In this document: one piece after another, positions 11,801 to 24,300 of the stretch
How positions within the stretch are numbered: the first letter of the stretch is position 1
Layout of the letters: each line of letters starts with the position of its first letter
Assembly (NCBI GenBank): GCA_027886185.1
Contig: WOAB01000893.1
Location: forward strand, 4,278,001-4,342,000
DNA from: Rheum nobile
Taxonomy: Eukaryota; Streptophyta; Magnoliopsida; Caryophyllales; Polygonaceae
Reading direction: 5' to 3'
Length of the DNA: 64,000 nucleotides
The notes under the pieces: generated by a model
Database searches by the model: none
Told to the model about the DNA's origin: nothing
What the model saw: the letters and a program-made list of their open reading frames with translations, nothing else
Made by a program: the position numbers and the translations under genes

Positions 11801-14011
11801 CTTTCCAACTACTTGCGGAATTTTATTTAAATTCTATATTCAATGAATTCTTTTGAATAAGATTTAAAACAACTTGCTTTTGAGTAAGAATCTTGTAGCT
11901 TAGGCCCTCTCTAAGTGAAGAAACATCTACAGATTCCAACTCCTTGTCCCCCAAATCCACTCAAGCATAAGGCAACTTATGTATGTGTATTCCATGTTCG
12001 ATATATCATATACAAATATAAGCTATGATTTGTCATCATTCTAGTATGAATAATGGACCAAATCAAATACATCTTAAACAAGCCAATCGGTAAAAGTCAA
12101 CTGCCTGGATAATAGCATACAAAGTTACAAAACGATGACCAATGTATGCAGCTACAATGGAACTTTTTTTTCCCTATTTTGAACAAAGGATATTATAAAA
12201 GAAGATACCTAAACCCCCAAACAAATGACAATTCAATTTCCATCCAACACGATGCACTTCTAGCACCAAATAAACAGAGAATAATGCAGAAACATCATTA
12301 CCTTCCATATATCTCTGTGAGTAAGATGATTTTGATCAAGATCAAAGATCTTTGCATAGTTGACAGTAGACAATGAAAATACCCATAAATTTACTCCCCA
12401 CAGCCAAACCATAAGAGTCTGCAATAACAAAACAAGTGAGTTATGCACAGTTGCAAAGGGATAAAAATCAACAGTATGTGTGTACTAACCAGAAGGAGAA
12501 GAGGATTATAGTACAAAAACGCCTCATACAGAAATAGGTCTCTCGGGTCTGCACTCATCCTCATTACAGAATCCCAGCCAATCTGTCAATTTCACACAGC
12601 AGATGTAGAGCAGACAGGAACAGAATCAGTTTCAAAATAAAACATCAATAATGCAAGTTGCCAGATCAAGTAAAAGATAACTCAATTGGATTACCTTGCA
12701 ACAGCATAAACCCCAGAGAAAAAAGAGTAGCACCTGCAGATCATTTAGAAATAGGGTCTTTCAAGTTGTATATTTAAAATAATAAAAGCAGCTAAAAAGT
12801 TATGGAAAAAGTTGAAACAACAAACAATCGAAGGAAAATAATAATTCAATTATTCTCCATAAGAATGCCCTATTCATCAAGTTGTTTATGAGACCGAGCC
12901 CAAAATGACTATTTCATTTTATCACTTGTTTATTTGTTTATCTTTTTCATGGATTGATGCAAAAACAAGAAGATGAAAGACGAATATTGAACTAGATACT
13001 GATACCTCTAAAAAAAAATTACACATAAGTACATAACTTTGTCGAAGATCCAGAACCAAAGCTCTAATAGTCACATCTGATTATGCATATTTCAGACCAT
13101 TCATAAATCAAATCACTCTTGTGCATCACTCTTGTGCACAAACAATCAATACCCAAAAATAATCACACGCGTTACGCACAAGAATTTCAATTATACGTTA
13201 TCTAATTTGTTTATTTGAAGAACTTCATCTACCATTAAATTGGGAGGACTAAAAATACAACAAATAGTTAAAATGGCTAGTACAGCAAAGCAAGAATATA
13301 TGTTTCCTGGCAAAATATAGCATTACAACTTTCTCAGAATTTCATATATTCCTCCAATAGTGGCATACAAGTTAAAATTAATTACAGTTTGAAAATATAG
13401 GGTCAGCAACTAAAAAGCACATCCGTCCAACTATTTGAAGATACCATCATAACAAGAAGAAGAATATAACCAGTGCCCTAGTTGGTCTTGCTGGCACAGC
13501 TAGTAAGAAAAGATTGTCAATAAGTATTTTTGAATGTGCCTATATTCAGCACTTTGTTTTTATCCTCACAAGCTTCAAAGAGTATAAGCAATGTACCTAT
13601 CTTCATTAAGCAGCCAGATGAGTTCAAAAATACCAGAATGCTATACAAAAAAAGAACAATAACCTTGAATCTCCACATGAAAGTGGGTGAAGGCATGATT
13701 GCTGTGCCACTCAATTGGTTAGCAACACCCTTCATCATTTCGTTACTCTCTGCTAAACGCAGAAGACCGTCATCACTAATTCCAGGATCTCCTGAACATC
13801 ACAGAATAAAAGTATAAGCAAAATTAGATACTAACATATCAACTATCAGATGAAGGGGACAAGGAAAGAAAAATGTCACTTCATTCGAAATAGAAACGGT
13901 TGCAGCAGAAAGAAAAATAATTTGTTCACCAATTTCAGCAAAGATGGGTCTACTGCCAGACTTCCGCAAATGTGGACTGTTGTTGGTGGCATTCACAGGA
14001 CTGGCAAACAT
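5821..14011 (-). CDS. EXS (ERD1/XPR1/SYG1) domain membrane protein, 13 coding exons
   Basis: Exons read leftward: 14011-13930, 13791-13664, 12733-12695, 12582-12490, 12418-12302, 10640-10545, 9812-9699, 8937-8884, 8050-8003, 7210-7060, 6906-6741, 6240-6171, 6081-5821. They join in phase to 1419 nt (472 residues plus stop). All introns are GT-AG except the one after 9699 (GC-AG). The start MFASPVN is followed by SPHLRKSGSRP. Hydrophobic segments include VLLFFLWGLCCC, TLMVWLWGVNLWVF, VLLYIGAAMILIF and AVAIPLVLVLPYLF. The C-terminal half carries EXS signatures: GRKWVYFWVIGSNLILRCTW, then LRHNYLTVF and RRFQWIFFRVENEWNKMN. EXS proteins include phosphate exporters (XPR1, PHO1) and yeast Erd1. This plant type lacks the N-terminal SPX domain and is close in length to its Arabidopsis relatives. 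Role in Golgi or phosphate handling is inferred from family. The upstream leader may contain another exon, so the true start carries some doubt. Confidence 0.93.
8938..9698 (-). other. GC-AG intron of the EXS gene, containing a G20 run
   Basis: The donor reads CTACAG|GCAAGT and the acceptor TTGGTACAG|GCTGTAACC. Reading phase is kept on both sides, and the GC donor has an otherwise perfect consensus, as known GC-AG introns do. A run of 20 G at 9247-9266 lies inside. On the transcribed strand it is a C run. Confidence 0.85.
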
Positions 14012-14960
14012 AGATAAAAATAGCAGAGAGAAGAGTGCACAACTAGCATAGGCCCAAATCCTACATAGAAGACAACAAGAAAAGATGTCAGAAGATGGAT
14101 CCCAAGAACATCCATAACCGAAGCTGTAAGAATAAAGAATTTTTTTCACTCATACAGGCAGCAAACCAAAATTGTTATTGCTGTTTCAGTTAAAAGGCTG
14201 ATGCATAATACTACAATCCAGCAGCTCTACTTACTCATATATAGAGCATGTCAGATTGGTAATCATGATTATAATCTAGCATAGAATTACAAGGAAAACA
14301 ATAAACAAGGCCATGCCAGGGGCAACAGCTTTTACCAGAACAAACTGATCTATGTTATATCCTCTCCAGCATGCAATCCTATTTGCAGACCAAACAATCC
14401 TTTCCTATCGCTACTTTTCAACTATATTAAACAGCATGAGACAAGATAAAACCTCCGCATTCTTCCCTAAAAACAACACTCTCCTCCTACAAGTTCTCAG
14501 ACTTGCAACCACCACACCACCTTTCACATTATGGTCAAAATCGGTCGCTTTTGACATCCATTTGATCATCCATAACACACGAAATAACATCTTACGATCA
14601 GACCACTTGATTTGAGAAAGTGGAGGTAAAACAAAGCCAGTAACAGATCAACAAAATCAAAACCTCGTTGATTCTTTCATTCAATGAAATCTCGAAATTT
14701 CGACTGTCGTATCCCAAATTAGGAGAGAAATTACATGCTCCGACAAATTGATCAATATGAAATCCTTCTCCGGCCAGACCTAGAGAGCGAATTGAACCTA
14801 GAACTGGGCCGAGATCCGAGAGAAAGATGAGGAGGGAGGACCTAGAAGAGAGAGACGGAGGAGGGAAATGCAAGGAAAATTGGATTTGGAGGGTTCCAAA
14901 ATCGGGGCGTAGCTAGAGGACCTTTGCGTGAGGGGTAAATATCTTATTTCAACAATTTAA
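14012..14960 (-). promoter_or_regulatory. 5' leader and proximal promoter of the EXS gene
   Basis: Exon one extends upstream to an acceptor at 14061-14062, implying an intron in the leader. The pyrimidine-rich stretch at about 14870-14770 (reading leftward CCTCCGTCTCTCTC, then TCTCGGATCTCGG) looks like a plant 5' UTR first exon. An open frame there (14873-14598) is more likely leader than coding. Only ~90 bp separate this leader from the duplicated segment at 14961. Confidence 0.5.
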
Positions 14961-15910
14961 TACACCATTACTGTTCAGAAAAGGAAATCATACGTTACCG
15001 TTGTATTGCATTTTCATACCCTTTTACCATTACGCATTTACAACGGCTGGCTAATGAGCAATAAAAACCTTGCACATCTTATTTATGGAAACATGGTCAT
15101 AAATGCGACCCTGGCATAATACCCCAATCCCCCCCCCTCCCAAAAATGGAAATTTAGTGTGGTACTCTTGAAATTAAGCAATTTTCGTAAAATGTCTAAA
15201 GGTAAGATCAATTTCGCGCGATATCCTTAAACTTTCTATTTTTTTGTCAAATGTCATTTCCGTTAAACCAACGTTAGTGGAAAAAAAACGTTGGTACTTT
15301 GGACATGACGAAGAGAGAAAGGTTGGTACCATAGGAGCTCGCGCTCGTCTTCCCCGACTCGATCTCCTCGTACATCTCTCGCCCGAAATTCTGATAGGTC
15401 ACGCACTACCTCCCCCAGCAAATTCTCCAAGAAATTTGGTTTTCAGCACTCCGTAAGTGGGGCCCACCACCACTAAGAAGAAGAAGAAGAGCAAGTTCCA
15501 CGTGATCTCGAATCTGTTCATATCCAGATCGGCGAAATGCGCTCCTTCGTCGTCGAATCCGTTCTCGGATCTTGGCGTCTCCGTTCCAGGTTCCAAATTA
15601 GATGTGATCTCCGGCTTCACCTGTCCCGGTGTTGGTGGCCGGAAAAAGTCCACCATGAGGCTTTTCTCGCTGAAAGAAGCCTCCGTTTTAATTCGACGGT
15701 CGGCGGGGAAGACGGTTTTGATGCCGAATCGATGTCTCCGATTGGATTTGGATCTTCGCCTGAACCATGGAAGAAGACTCCGAGTTTGACTCGGGCGAGT
15801 CATGCACGAGCCAAGGCTAGCCCGACTCAGATTTCGGGTCGAGCTCCATAGTAGGATCATTTTTTCTTGATTTTTTTTGCTTTATTTTATACACTAACGT
15901 TTTGTTAACA
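14961..15910 (+). repeat. Duplicated segment, copy 1 (right-truncated inverted-repeat element plus 5' flank)
   Basis: Nearly identical to 40651-41602, with scattered substitutions and small indels. It contains about 190 bp of flank, the left terminal inverted repeat and the interior of the element seen complete in copy 2, but no right inverted repeat. Its left boundary is tttaa|tacacc, while copy 2 begins at the same tacacc directly after a Helitron CTAG. Protein-like frames inside (for example 15399-15860 minus, 15457-15789 plus) are interrupted or altered in copy 2 and are not supported as genes. Confidence 0.88.
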
Positions 15911-17393
15911 GTTTTTGTTGCTTTGTTAACAATTAAAACTACAGCCCCGCAGTCAATTACCAGGTAATTACATCTTTATAACTTTGTTTGTCTTTCATTG
16001 CACATGCTGATATTGATTGTACATGCACCCATAAATTAAAACTACAACCCCACAGTCTTTCATTTAGTATTATTCGTCTTTCATTGTAATTTCACCCAAA
16101 AATTCTATATGCTGATATTGATTTGCAGAAATATTTGTCTTTCATTACAATTTCACCCAAAAATATTCGTCTTTCATCCTTTCAGTACATCTTTACAATT
16201 TTTTCCGTCAAATCACCCATAAATTATATATGCTGATATTGATTCTACATGCTGATATTTTGTTTGTCTTTACAATTTATTTCTTGTTGTTTTCAGTCTT
16301 TCCCGAGTAGGCAATGACTATTTGAAAGTTTGTGCAGAAGTACAAAAATCAGTAATTAGAATATAACTTGAGAAGCAAAAAAATAAATCTAAATTTTAAT
16401 TTCAAAAGTACTACATTGCAGAATTTAGTGTCGTGAAAATTGTATTTCCTACAGATCTATACTCTAGAAGAAAAAAAAAGTACATTTACATCTACTGTTG
16501 TTCTGTATATTTTTTTAAAATAATGTAGATAATTTTCTTTAATATATGATATATATGCAGTAAAGAAAAATATAAGCATCCAAGCTCTTATAGTTAGGCA
16601 AGATTGATTTAAGGTCTACCCATTATGTATAAAAATATAATAACAAGACTTAGGGATATAAGTTGACAGATATTGAGTATCAATATTTCAAAATAAAAAT
16701 TACTACATAGTTGTATCATTTATATGGGGTACAAGAAGTTCATACCCTATTGAGGCAACAGTTTGCAATTACAATAATGATACACGCAGGGATTTTGATT
16801 CTTGGCCTACATACACGAAAATTTCCAGAAATGACAAGTCATTTTCAAAACAACCTTCAAATATTCCCTTCAGCAAACATATAGACATGCAAATATGTTG
16901 TAATGTATTCTACAAGGTTTTTTATGGACTTACAATAGAAGCAGGATATCCTTTTTCGTAAGGTACTCCATCAATCAAGGATTTACAGATCGACCTCCCC
17001 CGATGTGTAGATGTGTAATAAATGAACAAAAACAAAATAGAAGTGTTTAACATATTTACAAACTGTGAAAGCGGTCAACAATAAGAAAACGATTAATACT
17101 AGAGGTTAATAGGACGTTTTACTCAATGTAAAGTTTTTAGGGTTTCAAACTTAAGGGATCTCCAGAGAAAGAGATAAAGAGACAGAGAGAAAGAGAGCGA
17201 GAGAGAACAAGAGACAGAGAGAGAGTGACAATCTGAAGAGACAGAGAGCTTAAGGGATCTCTAGAGAACGAGAGAAAGAAATAGAGGGAAAGAGCTTACG
17301 TTTATCCACTGTGGAGCTCAAAAGAACCTTCTTCTTCCAAATCTCCTCATGAACCTCTAGATCTGCTCATCAACCGCGTGTTTAAAAGATAGG
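15911..17393. other. AT-rich DNA left of the gypsy insertion, with degenerate short repeats
   Basis: The junction repeats TTTGTTAACA twice (15901-15933). At 15940-16290 the phrases CATGCTGATATTGATT, CGTCTTTCATTACAATTTCACCC and AAACTACAACCCCACAG recur irregularly. A purine-rich GAGA tract lies at 17158-17300. No gene is supported. This DNA and 36267-40650 were continuous before the gypsy insertion. Confidence 0.6.
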
Positions 17394-17398
17394 CATGT

Positions 17399-18307
17399 TG
17401 ATGTGACCCTGCCTCCCATGACGGCCCAAGACGAGGAAGAAGCAATGAGCCTACGCTCAGAGGGCCCAGTGACAAGGTCTAGGTCCAAGGCCATCGTCGC
17501 CGCCGTCGCGTCACTTGTCGCACGCGCCATCGCTAGCCAAGGAAGCCCAGACGCCAACCCAAGACTCGTCGTCCTCGCCACCATCGGCAATGAAACAACG
17601 CGTTCTTCAGAGCCAACATCGCGTGCACCCACTCGCGAGGCCATCGACCCTTAGTCGCTGTTCCTTGCGGTGTTTGTACTCATTTAACGCGTTCTTTAAG
17701 ACATTTTCTATATTTGGTATTTCCAGCTTTGTTTTAGATAGTTTCCTTGTACAGTTTTTCTATCTTTTAGGGTTTGTGCCTTTTGCATGCTTGCATGGGC
17801 TAGCCCTTAGGCTCGTTTCGGCCCAAGCCCATTAGGTCTTGGCCGAGATACATTGGCTATTTAAAGCCTCCCTTGTTATTTCTTACATTCAACTTTAATC
17901 AAGGTTTCAAGTAGAGTGTTTATCCTCCTTCCCTTGATCGGGCGTCACCCTCTATCTTCGCATCCTCATTCCCTCAGTCGCCGACGCTACGGCAACCGCT
18001 TGATCTTTCAAGCCAAGTCTTCCTTCGCATCTCCCTTCATCCGCAGTCGACGCTACGGCACCAAAGACTTGTCTTTTCAAGTCATCTATCCCTCATCACA
18101 TCGCTTCCACCACCGCTATCTATTCATCCCATTCATCACTTCCACCGTTTCCATCACAACAGTCATCGCGATCTCCCGCTCGCGAACCATCACCAACACC
18201 GCGTCCCACGACAGACTTGTCAGTGTTGAGTGACTTTCCAACCAAGACTAGATCCAAAGGTGTCACCTTGACAATTCGACTTGTCATCGGAGGCAAGAAC
18301 ACATCAA
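17399..18307 (+). repeat. Gypsy 5' LTR
   Basis: Begins TGATGTGACC and ends ACACATCA, 909 bp. The first ~255 bp carry the copy of the pol C-terminal coding sequence. A TATA-like GGCTATTTAAAGCC lies near 17857. It is followed two bases later by the primer-binding site. Confidence 0.93.
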
Positions 18308-18309
18308 CT

Positions 18310-18324
18310 GGCATCAGAGCCCAA
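18310..18324 (+). other. Gypsy primer-binding site
   Basis: TGGCATCAGAGCCC, one base from the TGGTATCAGAGC standard complementary to the 3' end of initiator tRNA-Met, two bases after the LTR. Confidence 0.8.
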
Positions 18325-19118
18325 CAGTCTTGTAAGTCACGAACTCAAGTTTGCATTTTGTTCACAATTTTTTTCTTGACCCCCATCGTTTGCTTTATTG
18401 AGATATCGCGAAAAACCATAAATTTTCCATCTTTGCTCACCTATTCGGTTTCTACAAGGTAATACCTTGGCCGGAATTTTTTTCCTTGTTCCCTAAGTTT
18501 TGGTGTGTTAGGTAATTTGTTATCTTGCATGCTAGAATATTTTGTTTCCTTATTTCATGCGTGGATAGAGTTTCCTTGTTTGCTAGAGTTTACTTTTTAG
18601 TCAAGTTAACCAAATTTCCTTATATAAGATATCATCAAATCTTATCTTCTCTCTCTTATCTCTAAGATCACACTTGTGATATTCTTGTTACTTAGACCGA
18701 TTTTATATTTGTTTCCTTTTGCAAATCCGAAAAGATCAAAAGATAAGATCTCAGATATTAAAAAAAAAAAGATATCCAAAAGATATTAAAAAAAAAAGTT
18801 TCCAAAGTTAGGGAAAGCCAAAATAAGGCAACCCTAACCCACTCTCGGTCTAAGCTTATCTTCTCAACCTCTCCACCGTCTAGGTCAAGCTTCCTAGAAG
18901 GTACTTTCTTGCTTATTAGGTTGCTTTGTTTACGTTTGTTTTAGGGTTTCAATTTGTTCTTGTTTGTTTGATTGTAACTTGCTTGATACACCATCTCTTG
19001 TCAAGCCAAGCCGCCCTCACGGCAAGTCAAACAAGCCCTACCTACGTGAACTTTGTGACTTGACTAGTGATTTGCTTGGTTGTTGTTCTTTGTTGTCTTT
19101 TGGTTCGTTTTTACTCCC
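18325..19118 (+). other. Gypsy untranslated leader
   Basis: About 800 bp between primer-binding site and gag, T-rich, with two A-runs near 18757 and 18790. No conserved frame. Confidence 0.6.
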
Positions 19119-20179
19119 ATGTCTGGCCGTCTTGTTATAGGTACCATGCCGATTGGACACAGTGAAGACGAACGCGACGTTGACAACACCAACCCCCAAC
19201 AACCGCCATTGGTGCAACAAGACCAACCACCTCTCGACCCCCCACAACACGAACCACTCCTTGAGTTGTCCGAGGAGCAACAATTGATTCAAGCTCTTCG
19301 ATAAGAGAATGCAGCCTTAAGAGCACAACAACGCGTGGCACCCATCGTGCCAACTCCAACTCCTCTGAGTGCCATGGACGCGCCGGCTCAACCTGGAGCC
19401 ACCGACGCGGGTCTATCAAAGACAAGGGTCGACAAAGGCAAAGGAATCATGCCGTCGACGTCTCATCACCAACCGCAACTCAATCGTATGCAGAGTGTCA
19501 TCGAGAGTCGCCAAGGCTTTGCCTCGCACGCGGACCGCTACGTCCCTAGAGCCACACCCGCTAGCTTCGACAACGGCTCCGACTACGACCGCGACGCCGG
19601 GGACACTCAAGGTGAGTATTCTGAACCATACAACTTTGATGATCGCTATGCCTCTAGGAGAACCCAGAGACGCGTACCGGGCTCAGCACCATGCGAAGGC
19701 CACCCTCGATGAGCCGAACCAGCCGACGCGGCGCCAAGGAGACCAAGTCGCCGACCAGGTGGGCATACGCGACCCGATAAGACCAACTTGAGGACACCAA
19801 CTACCCAGCCACGGAGCCATGATGTACGCGATCACCTTCGACACTAGAGTGTTCGAACGCCGCATTACGGATCTGATGGCTACGCGTCGATCACACCCAA
19901 TGTCCACGATGACTTCGACGAGTATGACGACGAAGAGATCGAGGACTCAGGTATGGTCAACCCTAAATTTTTTCACCCCCATCTTGGAGATCCACTTGAA
20001 TTGCAGGATCACCCTTCGGATTGGATACCTCCACCGCGTCTCCATCCCCAAGGAGAACACGTTCGTGATATTGGCGGAGAGCGCCGCGATGTTATGCCCA
20101 GAGATATTTGACGCGACAACTACTATGCCCAGCCGTGAAGACATCAACGTGATGACGCCTACGCGCCAAGGGATGAGTA
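19119..20179 (+). pseudogene. Gypsy gag, 5' part, interrupted by the copia insertion
   Basis: A frame beginning MSGRLVIGTMPIGHS continues past a TAA at 19302-19304 to about 19690, where it shifts. Downstream text rich in Asp, Arg and Tyr continues in another frame up to the copia insertion. The residues just before 20180 and just after 30820 belong to one reading frame, so the insertion fell inside a codon. Gag forms the particle that packages element RNA. This copy has a stop and at least one frameshift. Confidence 0.75.
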
Positions 20180-21312
20180 TGTTAGGAAACGGAACTCTGG
20201 AACTTAGGTTCCCCTGAGAGTTCCGTTCCTCAGTTTCTCTACTTTTGAAGATGACAAATATTATGATACTAATGTTTTATCTCAAAGATGTATTTTAAGG
20301 AACCACAGGAATTTACCAAAGGCAGGAAAGCCAAACAGAACTAGGGAACCAAAGGAACAAGACAGTTGAAGGAATCCAGAGGAACCCAGGTGTGCCCAGA
20401 AATGAAGCTTGCGACATTGCGATTCCCGAGAAATCTGGGGACACACAACCTCGGACAAAAGGAGTCGAAAACGACTTGTCCGAAGCTTCCAAAATCCTGC
20501 CAAGGTCCAAAAGCTAAAGAACAAGATGCCTAGAGAACCTCTACCTCGGACAGAGACGATGAAAGCGACAGGACATGAAGACGTCGCTGTCCAGAAGACG
20601 GTTCCCAAGCGGCCATCTTAGTCAACCTCGGACGAAAGCGTTTGGACAATGACATTGCAAGGATCGTCTGAGGTAGTTGACCAACCAAGAGAGATTCAGA
20701 GCTGTCTAGGTTGTTTGCACATGCCAAGAACAACGTGAATCAAGGAGAACCACTCAATCTAGGGCAAGCTCAATCTGTGGGAACCCAGAGAGGATCGAGC
20801 TGTGAAGAAGCCTCTATAAAAGGAAGACTAACCCAAGGGTTATCTTCGAGCACAAAAACACGACTCACACTCATTAGCAAATATCTAGTGTGAACCTCCA
20901 AACAAGATCATCAAAGCAAACCGAGATCAAGAGGAACCAGTCAAGGAAGAAGAGCTGAGTGTTAAGTTCCTGTGACTGTAAGTGATAGTTCCTAGGTGCG
21001 AAAGTCTGTTTCTTGGATTATTATTGATTGTGTTAAGTTATCTAGGATTGTCTAACTGTGTGTAAGGCAAAGGAACTGTGTGTTCGTTCCTAGGATAAGC
21101 TATAACCAAAATAGATAAGAAATCAAGAAGTAGACTTTGAAATCATTTCGAAAGAAAGGTAGTGGTTTTTATCATGGATTGCGAGTTGGCAATCAAAGGT
21201 TTCCACTATAAGGAACTGGTCATTTATTTGATTATTTATTTCCACTGCGAAAGGAACTGAGAATTGATATTCTGAGTTCCTTAAATTTTTATCTAACAAT
21301 CACGATCCTACA
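20180..21312 (+). repeat. Copia 5' LTR
   Basis: Starts TGTTAGGAAACGG, ends ATCCTACA. A TATA box CTATAAAAGG near 20814 marks a probable transcription start about 30 bp later. The first 47 bases hold a nested dyad: ACGGAACTCT (20189-20198) pairs with AGAGTTCCGT (20217-20226), enclosing GGAACTTAGGTTCC. Confidence 0.95.
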
Positions 21313-21314
21313 AT

Positions 21315-21326
21315 TGGTATCAGAGC
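21315..21326 (+). other. Copia primer-binding site
   Basis: TGGTATCAGAGC, the exact initiator tRNA-Met complement, two bases after the LTR end. Confidence 0.92.
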
Positions 21327-21362
21327 AGGAAAAACTCTAGATCTTTGTTAAGTTTGCAGATC

Positions 21363-24300
21363 ATGTCTCAACCAAGCAAGTTTGAGCTCAGAATCTCCAC
21401 CAACAAACCACATCTCCGAAAGAAAGGAGAAGAAACATGGTGGGAAAAGTGCATGGAAAGCCACATCAAGACCAACGACTACCAATGCTGGAGGATAGTC
21501 GAAAATGGAGATGGCTATGTCGATCTTACCATGAAGGAAGAAGATTGGAAACCATAACACTATGTCATCATGGAGAAGAATGCCAAGGCCAGGCAGTTCA
21601 TCCTCAATGGATTGGACAGAGAAGACATGGACAAGGTCATAGGCATCAAGACAGCAAAGGAGATGTGGAAAGCTCTCAAGGAGATGCATGAAGGTAGTGA
21701 GGAACTAAAGCAAAGCAGAAAGTTTGCTTTGGAAGGAGAATACCACACCTTCAAAATGACGGAAACTGAGACCATCTCAGAGTACTACTCCCGCTTCAAC
21801 AGATTAATTGGAAAGTTGACAACGGCGGGAGTTGATCTGGATGAAGTTTCCAAGTCCCTGGTGGTCATCAATGGACTCAACTCCAAGTTCACCCTTCTCA
21901 AGGGAATCATGAATAACACTCCAGGCATCCAATCCCTTCCCTTGACCCAAGTCATAGGGAAACTGGAAGTTGAAGAAGGAGAGCACACCAAAGCCAATGC
22001 CGACAAGAAACTGGAGAAAGGAATTGCCCTCAAGATCTCTAAAGCCTTCTCTAGGCTCGAGATGGAGGAAGAGAACTCAGACTTAGAAGAAGAGGAGGAC
22101 GAACTTATGGCCCTCTTCACAAAGAACATCAAAAAATTCTTTGTGAAGGGAAGGTTCCAAAAGGACAGTTCCTCCCACAATGGACCCAGAAGAGATCTCA
22201 AGGAAGTCTCATGTTACGAGTGCAAGGAAAATGGACACTACGCTAAGAATTGTCCCAACAAGGAAGACTCAAAGCAAGAAGAAAAACCTCAGAGAAAGAA
22301 GGCTCTCGTAGCCTCATGGGGAAAAGACTCAGATGAGGAACTGGATCTCAGTGGCTTCTCTGGAGGAAGATGTCTCATGGCAAAAGGAGACTCAAGCGAC
22401 TCAGAAGACCTTGAGGTAACTTCTGACGATCTCTTAAAATCCCTAGTTGATTGTGATAAGAAACAACTTCTTAAGATCATAAAGAAACTAGGAAAGGAAA
22501 CCAGTTCCCTTCAACAGAAACTAGATGATTGTGAAGATGAAATTGCTTGCTTGACTGTTGAGAATTCTGTTTGGAGTAAGAAATTTGATGAAACTGAGAA
22601 AGACCTAGCTGAAACTCACTCCAAACTCATTGATATTAGGAAAGTGCATGCTAGTCACCTTAAAACTTGCAAATCTTGTGATGAAACTAGCATAGATTCT
22701 ATCAAAGTTCCCTTGCATGCTAACCCACCTGGAAATGACATGCTTCAATCCATAATTGATAGGTTAGACATTCTCACTAATTCCATTAATGAAAAAACGA
22801 TAAATCAAACTGTTTTTGTGAGACAACGCCATGGATTAGGATATGTCAATAATAAAGGGAACAATGATGCTGAAGAAGAAAAGGCTAGGCGAGAACTTGT
22901 TGAGATGAATGAAAATCTCAGTATTGCTCTTGCCACTTCTCGCGATAGGAATCAATTCCTATCAGAGAAGATCATGGTCCTTGAGAACAAGGCTGAGGTT
23001 GCCAAACGTCTCAATAAAGGCTCTCAAAGTCCTAAGAAGGAACCAAAGGGAAAAGAAAAGATGGTTCCAGAAAATCAATGGTTCACCAATTCCTTTGCTC
23101 ACAAAAGATATATTGACATGACCCATAGCAAGGTTAGAAACAATGTTGATTTTAACAAAAGGAAAACTGAAAAACCTTTTAGGCCAGGAAAAGGAAAATA
23201 TGGACATGTTCTTTACAATCGTTTGTGTACCTACTGCGGTAAGAATGGTCATAACAACACTGAGTGTGCTAAGAAAAGAAACTTTGAAAAGGAGAAAAGT
23301 ACTCATTACCATGAAAGGAACCAGTTCCCTGGCTACTCACAGACTCGGAATGCTAATCCCCACAGTAAAGCCAAGCTTCGCTGGGTTCATAAATCTTAGT
23401 TCCCTTGTGTGCAGAAAGAAGAGAGGTAACCCCAACTATGGTACATTGATAGTGGTTGCTCATGCCATATGACCGGAAAAAGAAATCAAATGACCTCTCT
23501 TCAACCTCTCCAAGGAGGGAACATATCCTTTGGAGACAAAAGCAAAGGGAAAATCTGTGGAATAGGAACTGTGAAACTCAACGATCACATTCAGGTAAAC
23601 AAAGTTCACCTTGTTGATAGTCTTGGTTTTGATCTAATAAGTGTGTCACAGCTGTGTGATCAAGGAGACAATGAAGTCAGATTTAGATCAAACGAATGCT
23701 CAGGTCTTGACTCCTCGGGACAAATCATCCTAAAAGGAAAGAGATTCAACAATGTTTACATTGTTGATCCATCCTTCGTCCCCAAGGATAAATTGTGTCT
23801 CTCAACCGTGAATGACCAAGCTGAGTTGTGGCACCAACGCCTCGGTCATGCTAGCACTAAGCTGATTCAAAAGCTATACTCAAAGCAACTAGTCAGAGGA
23901 TTGCCAAAGCTGAGTGGCACATCTAAGGAACCATGCTCTGACTGTGTAAAAGGAAAACATGCTCGTAGTTCCTTCAAATCCAAAAACATGGTAAGCACCT
24001 CAAGGCCTCTTGAACTCATCCACATGGATCTTTGTGGACCCATGAGAGTTCAAAGCCTAGGAGGGAACAGGTATATTTTTGTTATTGTCGATGACTTCTC
24101 TCGCTTTACTTGGACCATTTTCATTAAATCTAAAAGTGAAGTCATTGATCGCTTTAAAGACCTGGTTCCCTTGTTAGAAAAATCTCTTGATTGTTCACTA
24201 AATGCTATTCGGTCTGACCATGGTACCGAATTCGAAAATGGAGAATTTCTAACCTTTTGCAGTGAGCATGGCATCGATCACAACTTCTCTACACCATACA

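Noticed and set aside
14598..14873. 91-codon minus-strand frame upstream of the EXS gene
   Set aside because: Pyrimidine-rich and without family similarity; better explained as 5' leader and intron of the EXS gene.
15399..15860. 153-codon minus-strand frame in the duplicated segment
   Set aside because: The copy at 41263-41553 is interrupted and no family is recognisable; it lies inside an inverted-repeat element.
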